DNA of 64,000 bases, taken from Saturnia japonica (lineage: Eukaryota; Arthropoda; Insecta; Lepidoptera; Saturniidae). The DNA lies in contig CM065307.1 in the NCBI GenBank assembly GCA_033032175.1, forward strand, positions 6,386,001 through 6,450,000, in the 5' to 3' direction. Both the position numbers and the translations under genes were made by a program. The notes under the pieces are model-generated. The model saw nothing but the letters and a program-made list of their open reading frames with translations, had not been told where the DNA came from and did not search any database. Within the stretch, counting starts at the first letter, position 1, and each line of letters begins with the position of its first letter. Below, in pieces: positions 1-8,957 of the stretch.

Positions 1-2424
1 CAGTTCGATCGAAACCTTGTTGTCGTTAAAATAAAATAAAAGTGGTCGCGTGGACTTATGTAAATTATGTGATATATAATGTCGAATGGGACTGTCTTCC
101 CCACAATAAAATAAAATTAAATAAAGCTTCGTTACAAAGTACACTTTTTTTTTAATTTGCGCGCGCATTGTAAAAAATTGTCTCATTATTTTTTCATAAT
201 ACACCTAAAGAGGTACATACTCGTATAACTTAAAAAATAAAAAAAACCTGAGAGGTGTCATGTGACACCTGGTAGGAACGAAGTTAATTTCACTGTGTAA
301 TGTGTAATATTAAATAACAAGCACAATGAAGGAAGGTAATAAACTTGTATTTAATAAAAAATTTAATAAGTTTCTGTTTCTAAAGTTATACAATTTTACA
401 ATTTATTTATTATTTTAATTTCTTATAAACTTTAATTAAGTTTACAATTTGTTTATATCTAACTAAAACTAGAACTAAAAAAATAACTTTATATAAAAGT
501 GCAAAATCAGTAGAAGACTGGTCATCATACAGCTAGACCAATTCGACAACGCTAATTGTCTTGAAAATCAGCTATAGATGTATGTGTTTGTCTCTTTTTA
601 GTGTCGGTCGGTCGGACACTTTCACGTCAAGTTTCCTTCCATCCGCCAAACGCGCGATAAGGGTCTTAGTTCCGAAAATGATTTCCCATTTCACTACATA
701 CAAATGCCATATTAATAAACAACGAAAACCGAAATATATACATTTAAATTTTATCTGTAAAGTTACAACCACGTCTACTTCAAATTATCTTAATCTATGA
801 ATTATATGATTCAAGAGCAATTTGCCTCTATTGCCTTGCAAATACGACGACTGCCTTTTGATATTCGTTCTATCTACAACCCGCCTCTCACTGACAAATG
901 ACATCACTCTATCGACACGGGCGCACTGTAATTTATCTCTATCTCAACTGGGAACGTTGGCTGATTGCATCGGCGGTTTTTGCCATTTGTAAAGTTAGCG
1001 GTTACTGCATTCCGTTTTGGATCACGACGGCCATATTGCATCACAGTCATGATTTATATTCTAAACTCATTAAGGGTATTAAAATATTATTTAATCTTAT
1101 CTTATTTAATTCATGTTATATTTAGAATTCAATATAAATTATTTATAATCTTGCTAATTGGTCTGGTATACAATTAGCAATAACATGCAAATTCCAATAA
1201 CTAATCAATGAATATATTATAGACGTGTTTTCTTGATCTACAATATTAATCACTATAACACTACGGAGCTGAGTAAAGAAGCTATTGATAGTACTTTATT
1301 AATTTAAGTAGTGAAAATAGTTATATTATTGTGTCTGAACAATAAAAAATTCGTCAAGTACGAAATGTTTAGCGTTGGCCCGACTCAGGCTTCACCGTTT
1401 TTTTTAATAAATCTTATCAAACCCTAACATATTTTTTAACTTTTCTAGGGTCAGCCTTAATAAAACATTTTCTGTGAACACTTCAACCGAGTTAAGGTAT
1501 GAGAAACAACGTAGGATTAGCAATTCGGTAGCCTTTTCTAAGAACGACGACCAAAAAACCATCTGTAAAAAATTATATGTAGAAAAATTACACAATAATA
1601 CTGCAGTACAAACATTTTCTTGAAACTGAGAAACCTTATTTAATTTACAAAGTTAGAAATAGAACATTGTCTCATATTATGTTGTTGATGTTACTTCACA
1701 GAGATATTGTCCTATGAATAAAATTATTAATAATGTTAGGAATACACGAATCGTGAGTTACGTGCCTTGTTATAATGTACGCTTAATAATGTTGTTTGTC
1801 GATCGTGAGCCTATACCAGCGTCATCTGCATTTGTTCCAATTTGAAAGAGATCTGTTTTCGAATCCGTATTCGTTATTTTATTGCGAGTCTGAAACTGAT
1901 TTTTTATATACATTCATTGTATAAAATTTGAAAGGTAATTAAAATCTTAGACCCTTTAAATTGATTTTATCCTATTACTAACTTAGAATAACAAAATTAT
2001 ACAATAGCGCGTCTATTACACGCAAGAAATTAAAATATCAATCTCTTATTTAAATGAAATTCACGAACAAAACTGACGTAATACCCTACACTGTCCTTTA
2101 TTACACTAATTATAAACAGATCGCGCAAAGACGAGTTCAAATATGTCTCATAATTTCACTTACCCAAAGGGTTTGCTAACTATCGGTTCGAGATCACAAG
2201 CGCTTACTGCAAACAAATGAAATACGAAAGTTGAGATCCATATCCGCGGATCAAGATAGCAATAATCCATATCCGTGTCCGTATTCGCGGATCCACATTT
2301 TAAAGTATCCTGTACATCCCTGACTTCTTTGTTCTGTAACTAGGTATTAAAAAACTCTGGTAGTGTTTTAATATGCTGGCTCATTATTCACGCCCCTACA
2401 AATAATAAACAAATTGTGTCCTAG
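1..2424. other. Probable glypican intron; no exon seen
   Basis: AT-rich with scattered short open frames on both strands and no splice-bounded exon I can support. A repeat-like patch at 2225-2300 holds two copies of a ccatatccg...gcggatc motif. The tracts at 560-760 and 820-1050 are less AT-rich but unrecognised. Confidence 0.5.
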
Positions 2425-2669
2425 GTTCGGCAGGAATGCGGTCCTCCGTCAACAGAAGATGTCGGACTGACACCTCCACCTCCAACCCAAGGGTCTATAA
2501 GACGAGATGATTTTCGAGCCCCACCTCCAGATACTGAACTATTGCAGTTTACAGCGAATTTGGCTTCCACCAAAAAGCTATTCGGCAGTCTAGCTGACAA
2601 GCTTTGTGATGAAACTGACTTTGCGGACGACGTAAACGAACAATGCTGGAATGGAGAAAATATAGGAGA
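2425..2669 (+). CDS. Glypican exon (first in window)
   Basis: The acceptor is ...cctag at 2420-2424 and the donor is gtgagt from 2670. It opens in phase 0 with VRQECGPP, runs through a proline-rich stretch (TPPPPTQ, APPPDTE) and LASTKKLFGSLADKLCDE, and ends at QCWNGENIGE with two bases left over. The three cysteines and the CWNG motif mark the end of the glypican core. An open frame on the opposite strand (2421-2711) is its shadow. Confidence 0.88.
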
Positions 2670-5634
2670 GTGAGTAGCATTACTTATTTTTAAAATAAGA
2701 ATAAGTTTCAATAAGTTCGAATTCCTACAATGAGGCTGAGCTTTCGGTGAAGGAAAACATCGTTATGAAACCATAGATATCCACCTGGCTATCTACTACC
2801 CACAAGTTTAAAATCTGTCACCAAGCACCTATACCTAGGTGTTTTTAGCAGCTGCAGTTGAAAACCAGTTCCCCCACTATCCTCAGCGTGTTACCATCTT
2901 GGGCCACATCGTCGCTAAACATCAAGTAAGATTGATGCTATAACGCTAAAAAACCTATAAAAATAATTAATTAAATAACAAGGTTAATTTATTGTATAGG
3001 GAATATTATAGATGCAAATAAAATTTCATAGGCTTTTTAAGGCTACATAAAATGTATTTTGAAATTAAAATTCATGCGTCGTCTCTGAATGCGTCTGAAG
3101 CAATAACTTTTCAACATGTCGCTAATTCGTCCACCGGCGTAGATGTCATACGATTACGACTTTGAGCGTGAAAAAGTATATATATAAATGGAGTTTGTTT
3201 GTATGTTTCACGACTACGCTAAAATGGCAGAAAACATTTATAGAGATCAGATCATTTTTTTTTTCTGAACCCACAGCAACACGTGGCCCTCTTTGCTAGT
3301 ATTTTATAGTTATGTTTCGCTTAGGTATACGAAGCCGCTAGTACCATCATCATCTATGAGCGATCAGAAGTACAATCCCGAAATCACCAGCGCTGTTGCG
3401 CAAGACCCTAGGGTGGCGACCATTGCTGACAGGCTTCAACAGGCAAGACAGGTATTATATTATTATTCTACTAGGTACTTTGAGCCAATCTCCTTTATGT
3501 ACAGTTATACAATGATGGCTCAGTGGTAGCATGTACGAGCATCACGTCGATCGACGAATGCTATAAATGAAGCTAAGCTTTCAGTGAAGAAAAAAATCGT
3601 GATGAAACTATAGTATGCTGGTAGTGCATTGTCTAATGTCCACCTAGCTAGTTACCAACTTCAAGTAGAACATCTATTGCCAAGCACATGTACGTGTGTT
3701 CTGGTAGCTGCACTTGAGAACCAGTTTCCTCACTAGGCTTAGCGTGTCTCTATCTTAGGCCACATCGTCAATTAAAATCATGATTAAGGCCAAACGCTAA
3801 ACCTATGAAGAATTAAGAAAGGATCATTCGGATCTTCAAAAAAAAGTTTGTGTTTATATACATACATACAATAAATACTTTTTAGATACCCATTAAAATA
3901 ACTTAAGACAAAACGTTAAAAAATAAATGTTATCTTGTCTGAACGACGAAAAAGGACTCTCACTTTCCAAAGAATGTAAAGAAACCTCTGTTTATTTTTA
4001 ACATACCTTCACCACTCCACATTTCATAACATCCAACACTCCCATCAGATAAGAATGAAATGCATCATTACATGAAAGTATAATACGATAAGATAAACTC
4101 ACGAGTTGATGTATGAAAGAACATTTAACGACGTGTCTCGAGTATCAATCTCGGAGATTCGTAAGTGTATTGAGACTGGTCCGACATTCGGAAGCTTTTA
4201 TGTGTGCTCTGATTGCAATAAATTAAATCAATACAATATTTTCAGCTTCCAATCATTTTGTTTTCATTGTTAAATTAGGAATATAACATATTATATATTC
4301 ATTAAATTAGTCGGATCCAGTTGTATCCAAAGTAATAGTAATTCAATACATTTGAACGGTAATATCACTAATTAAATAATTTAGTATTCAATTCATAAAT
4401 TTGACAATATTATTATATATATTTTTTACTTTATATTATTAATTATTCTTTTAACATTTCCATCAATGTCTATTGACTTTTATAGTTATATAAAAACACT
4501 TTTAATTTTTGTTTTCCCTTTATTACACATAAATTCTGTCTTCATGTTTACAATTTTCTATAGATTGTTTTTTTTTTTGTTTTTTTTTTTTTAAATACCG
4601 GTAGGTAAGGGGAAAGTAAAATTTGCAGCGGATTGGCTGTTTAATAATTATAATATTATTAGTGCACTTCTTCTATTAAATTAATTGTCCGGCTAATGAA
4701 AACAAAGCCACTGAAAATAGTTGAGCTTTTGTTCACAAAACATAAATAAAAATCCGTAACGGTAATTTTTAATTGTCAAGTTGCTGATGTCACACACGAG
4801 GTCACGTGATTCGCAAGCGGAAGCGTTCATGCAAGGCGACGAAGCTGGTGAAGAAGGCTCAGGTTCTGGCAAAAGCTATTCTGATGATGACGCATCCTAC
4901 GACGCGGAAGGTTCAGGAGAGGGCTCTGGGTCTCCAGAAATTGGTAAGCTACCTACTGTTACTTTGTTACCCACTACAAAATTTTAATTGAAACCTAAGT
5001 TATGTATGTTATGCATGCATGTGGCTTTGCTACTTTTTTTTTTATTTATACTTGGTTTTAAATTTTTTGAGCTTTGCAGACTATTTAGTTAGTTAGTTTA
5101 GTTTAGTTGTTAGTCCTTAAACCTGAATTAAGAGTAATCACAAAACGATTGCTAACTATTCCTAAATACAACCAAAACTGAGTAAAAAAGTAAATGAATT
5201 TTAAATAAGTAAAAAGCCACCAAAAGTACACTTTAAATTCTTCAAATACCATTGATTACTTATCGAAAAAGCTTGTCTAGATAAACATAGAACACTCAAT
5301 TAAAGAACTACTTATGTTCTTCTAATGAAGAGTTTCACAATTACGATTATGTACTTACAAGAATTTCCAACTCAAATTCTAATACTATTTTTATGTAATC
5401 CACAAAATCATTGAAATATTTATAATTGCCTATTAAATATTAAGCAGCTGTATATCTTTTTGATCTTAATTTATAATTTTTTCCTTTCAAACAACAGACG
5501 GACGAACTTTCGCCGACAAAGAAACACCGTACTCGTCAACTCCAAGAACACAAGCGGCTACTACATCAAAACCATTCTTCGCAATTGTATTAATGACTAC
5601 AATTTTAGTATTGCTCGGACACTGCCTTACTTAA
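2425..5634 (+). CDS. Glypican (dally/dally-like family), last four coding exons
   Basis: Glypicans are GPI-anchored heparan sulfate proteoglycans at the cell surface that shape gradients of Wnt, Hedgehog, BMP and FGF ligands. Four exons join in phase (245+127+163+137 nt = 672 nt) into the last 223 residues of the protein and a TAA stop. In order they give a conserved Cys-rich end of the ectodomain (QEC, KLCDE, QCWNG), a short helical-looking segment, an acidic stretch with four Ser-Gly dipeptides (EEGSGSGK and EGSGEGSGS), and a C-terminal hydrophobic tail (FFAIVLMTTILVLLGH) that fits a GPI-anchor signal. All donors are GT and all acceptors AG. The 5' exons, signal peptide and N-terminal cysteines are left of the window. 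I cannot decide between the dally and dally-like subfamilies without an alignment. Family assignment is from recognised motifs; the exon joins are read directly. Confidence 0.88.
2731..2962 (+). repeat. SINE family A, copy 1 (glypican intron)
   Basis: About 230 bp matching four other loci (3517-3812, 18525-18820, 29105-29398 on -, 37845-38060). Shared blocks include a start near ctttcggtgaaggaaaacat, then aaatctgtcaccaagcac and accatcttgggccacatcgtc. The tRNA-like head seen in copy 2 is not clear here. It lies in the intron after the first exon, in the sense orientation of the host gene. Confidence 0.7.
3325..3451 (+). CDS. Glypican exon (second in window)
   Basis: The acceptor is cttag at 3320-3324 and the donor gtatta at 3452. 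The first G completes a Glu codon carried over from the previous exon. It encodes YTKPLVPSSS, the QKYNPEI motif typical of the post-CWNG glypican region, and ends ADRLQQARQ in phase 0. Confidence 0.88.
3517..3812 (+). repeat. SINE family A, copy 2, with tRNA-like head
   Basis: The 5' part (tggctcagtggtagca) matches a pol III A box and is followed by a degenerate B box near gtcgatcgacgaatgc. The body matches copy 1 and the others, including gtagctgcacttgagaacca and ggccacatcgtc. This supports a tRNA-derived SINE. It sits in the glypican intron after exon 2, sense orientation. Confidence 0.7.
4781..4943 (+). CDS. Glypican exon with Ser-Gly attachment cluster
   Basis: The acceptor is tcaag at 4776-4780 (weak polypyrimidine tract) and the donor is gtaagc at 4944. 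It encodes LLMSHTRSRDSQAEAFMQ, then an acidic Gly/Ser-rich stretch with Ser-Gly at GSGSGK and EGSGEGSGS, the usual context for heparan sulfate chain attachment. It ends with one base of a split Asp codon. Confidence 0.88.
5498..5634 (+). CDS. Glypican terminal exon with GPI signal
   Basis: The acceptor is aacag at 5493-5497 after a pyrimidine-rich tract (ttcctttc). The frame completes the Asp codon, gives a short Thr/Ser-rich spacer, then a hydrophobic tail of about 18 residues and TAA at 5632-5634. That layout (small residues, spacer, hydrophobic tail, no cytoplasmic segment) fits GPI-anchor addition. A 68-residue open frame over the same bases is out of phase and is a shadow. Confidence 0.88.
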
Positions 5635-6100
5635 TCTTGTCATGGTTCTTCTTCGAATCAAGATAAGCACTGGATGTAAATACCAGTGGCACTTAAGAGA
5701 ATATCCATATCATTCTGTATGAAGTGGTGCGTGCGAAAATGTATGTTTGACTGCTAAACCCTTAGTAGTAGTTGACTTAATATAAAAGACACGTACTATT
5801 ACGAACGTAGCTCAAGATCGAGAACGAAATTGTAGAACGAACATAATTTAGCTAGTATCAGGTATTTTCAAAAAGCTGATACAAGCTTATTATAAATGAT
5901 TTGGAGGCTGCAAAACAAGAAGTATATTATAACATTCAGTGGTGAATAAAAAAATGTAATGAAGTATACGAATTTGGCAATTGTGTAAAAGTATTTGGTG
6001 ATTATACAATAAATACGACTAATGATGTTGCATGCATTAAAACTAGATATTGACTTTTGCACTGATGCCTCCAGCTGTTAATACGTATATAATAAAAAAA
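5635..6100 (+). other. Glypican 3' UTR (putative)
   Basis: AT-rich sequence after the stop codon. Candidate AATAAA signals occur at 6008-6013 and 6091-6096; several more lie downstream, so the true cleavage site cannot be fixed from sequence alone. Confidence 0.4.
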
Positions 6101-7808
6101 TAAAAATATAATGAATTGTAAAATAATATTATTATTCGTTTAAAAATATGCATTTAAACAATTTTTAAATACTCTGCGATATGTATAGTGCATATCAGTT
6201 TTGTTTTCATTTTGTAAATATTTTTATTAATAATCTTTGTAGTAATATGTTATACGTAAACTGCAATGGAAGCTTTACTTTACTCCTGCATTTAAATTTT
6301 TTAAAGTGATTGTGAAATATATCATAATAATAGCAATAATAAATTATTTAAAATGAAAAAAAATCGTTATTAAACTAGATGATTTGTAATAAAATTATGA
6401 AATTAATGAAAATTTAATACAAAGTGATTCTAATGTTGTAATATTTGTATGTACAGACCGTGTAAATACATTAAATCCTACTGGTATAGGTGCTTAGCTA
6501 GTAAATATATTTCGTTGCCATATTAATATTACGGATATTATTATTTATATAATATGGTTTAAGATATAATTTAATATAATATTATGTGATACAGATAGTT
6601 AATTAGTTTTATGACGCAATTACATTGACATATTTATCCGGTGCATGCATTTTTATCTTTACGTCTAAATGCATCTTCAATATTTTATTACATTATTTTC
6701 AATTTACTTTTCCTTGTACAACATTTTTACTTTCCATTATCATAAATTAATGTGATATTTTTTAATGACCTAAAACGATACATATTTTGACCACAACAAA
6801 TAACTAAGTTTAGAACCAAATTAAAAAAAGAAAAATAATAAAAAAGAAAAAAAAAGTAGTTATATTAAATGACCAAGCCAAGTAGACGACTGACAAATGT
6901 GACGTCACTCGCTTAATTCACGGAATGCAGATAAATACAAATCTAATTTTTTTATTTATCAAGGTGATAAGTTAACTATCAATAATTTAAGAATTGGTAA
7001 ACGGTTTTTCTGATTATTTTACTTTTTGTATTGAAAAGGAATTCCATTCGTTCGTCTAGTTGGCTTTTACCCATTGTAAATTGCTTTAAAATAGTAAATT
7101 TGAATTATGTAATTCTCGGCAACCATTTAATGGCGTGCTGAAACTTTTGTATAGGTGTTGTAGGTTTATGAGCACGTTGGAATGTGTGAGGACCAGACAA
7201 AGGAATGCGGGATATTTAATGTTAGAATGAAACAAGTCCAACTGTGTCGAGGACATTAGACAAAACTGTTTTATATTCAGAAAATTGGTTTTTATGTGAA
7301 ACTTTTAAACAGTAACTTTATAAATAAACTATTTCCGTTTAAAAAGATTTTTTTTTTTCGTTTAACTACGTTATGACAAATATCATTTGCTAACGTTAAA
7401 ATATGTATTTTGAATAAAATGAAGAAGTTATTAAAAAAAATTGCAGTGTACGTGTGAATTCAATATTTTGATTTTTTCACATTTCCATACAATCTTTTAA
7501 GGTAATAAGTAAATTAAAACTATTCGAACATAATTTATTTTAAAAATCTTTTAATACGACTTTGTGATACGTATGAATGTGATTTTTAAAATTATTTATG
7601 AAATCAATAAAAGTTATTTCTTCATTTTGACACATAATATCCCTAAACTATTGTAATGTACATATAGTTGGAGAGTTGAATGAATTGTAAACAATTTATG
7701 TTTTATTGAATATATATTATGATAATAAATCCTGTACTATAAATGAAATTGTTTCATGTTTCAATACCTGATTTGTTTTCTTTTGATGCGTCGCTATGAA
7801 AGATTTGC
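6101..7808. other. AT-rich intergenic DNA, nothing recognised
   Basis: Homopolymer-rich and AT-rich, with no open frame over 60 codons and no clear repeat ends. Confidence 0.5.
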
Positions 7809-7811
7809 TTA

Positions 7812-8025
7812 CACCCGCCATACACGCTTCGGTCTACCAGAGAGGTCTACCTAGAGTAGGCATCTGGGCATGCTTCGTAGCGTGTTCGGACACGACATAC
7901 GCAAAGGAATAACGTATCGTATCGTCGCGTAGGTTTAAAAAACTGCACAGTTCCAATTTACGCTCTGCTCTACCTACCGCAAGTATACCAGTATCTCCGG
8001 TAGACTATAGCGAGTGTGGCCGGCT
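7812..8025. mobile_element. MITE family M1, copy 1 (TTA-flanked)
   Basis: 214 bp with imperfect terminal inverted repeats: the left end cacccgccatacacgct pairs with the reverse complement of the right end, agccggccacactcgct, and the similarity continues through a tctacc.gaga motif. It is flanked by TTA at 7809-7811 and 8026-8028, the target size used by PIF/Harbinger elements. No coding capacity. A relative lies at 57849-58087. Confidence 0.6.
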
Positions 8026-8097
8026 TTAGTTGCGGGAAAAGTGCCGCTTGCACTGTGTGCAGTGTGTACTGACCATTGCGTTCCGGTAGTTTGTATT

Positions 8098-8725
8098 GAA
8101 TAGCCCATTTATCGAGGAAGGTTATAGGCTATATAACATCACACTACGACCAATAGGAGTGGAGTATCAATGAAAATGTTGCAAAAACGGGGAAAATTTA
8201 TTCCTTTTGAAAGTTTCCATTGTGTGCGCTGTGTAAATGGTTAAAGTTACGCAACAATAATGTGTGACAGTTTCTCTTAAAAAGTTCTAAAAAAAAATTC
8301 GCGATAGCATATGTCTATCTTTTAAGGCTAATGCAATACAAACTTTTTTATGGTAATAAAATTTGTTTTAAAATAATGCATTATTTGCGAAGGTGTTTTT
8401 ATTAACATGGTATTAATCTTTATCGAAATAAATACGTTATTTATCGCAAGAATTTAATTTTGGACAATATTGCCCTTTACATTATTTGATTTCAATGAAT
8501 ATCTTCGGAGATACCACAGTTTCAAAAAAACTCCGCAGAAAATAATCAAGTAGGTACCGCGCGTGCATTATTTAGCGGAATGGTGTGGAAGAGTGGAAGG
8601 CGGGCGGCACCTACAAATTGTATTGTAGGTGCCTACGACAATTATTATTTGTCTCTGCCTACGTCCAACTCTCTCTAACCCTCTCCCTCTTATGTGACGC
8701 AGACGAAGTTGCGCGGGTCAGTTAG
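8098..8725 (+). mobile_element. Helitron-like non-autonomous relic (family E)
   Basis: The segment begins near ccatttatcgaggaaggtta and ends gcgcgggtcagttag followed by T. The 3' end resembles the gaag...gcggg...ctag|T terminus of lepidopteran non-autonomous Helitrons, with CTAG decayed to TTAG. A diverged relative is at 14623-15035. No protein is encoded. Confidence 0.45.
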
Positions 8726-8726
8726 T

Positions 8727-8731
8727 AACAT
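8727..8731. repeat. BEL element target-site duplication (left)
   Basis: AACAT directly precedes the 5' LTR and is repeated at 14516-14520 after the 3' LTR. A 5-bp duplication is usual for BEL/Pao integrases. Confidence 0.9.
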
Positions 8732-8955
8732 TGTTGCGGTCTCGTTAGTAGAAATCTATTTTTCATATAGAATTTGCATTTGGAATTGTTATTTTTTCTT
8801 GTCAAAACTGTGATTGGTCTGTCGAAAAAAATTATTGAAAGGAAATACACGTTATAAATATTCATTGTTGTGTTATTAAGTAAATACCAATAAAAAACAC
8901 AAAAAATCAGGATATTTATAATAAGAAACAAGATATTTCTTTACCGACCACAACA
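8732..8955 (+). repeat. BEL 5' LTR
   Basis: 224 bp, starting TGTTG and ending CAACA, identical by eye to 14292-14515. It contains a TATA-like ttataaata and an AATAAA. An open frame on its - strand (8722-8931) is a chance frame. Confidence 0.95.
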
Positions 8956-8957
8956 GT

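Noticed and set aside
2421..2711. Antisense 96-codon frame
   Set aside because: It is the shadow of a glypican exon whose sense frame has splice sites and conserved motifs.
5460..5666. 68-codon + frame
   Set aside because: Out of phase with the glypican terminal exon that covers the same bases.
8722..8931. Antisense 69-codon frame, repeated at 14204-14491
   Set aside because: It lies in the BEL LTRs; the duplication reflects the two identical LTRs and not a gene family.
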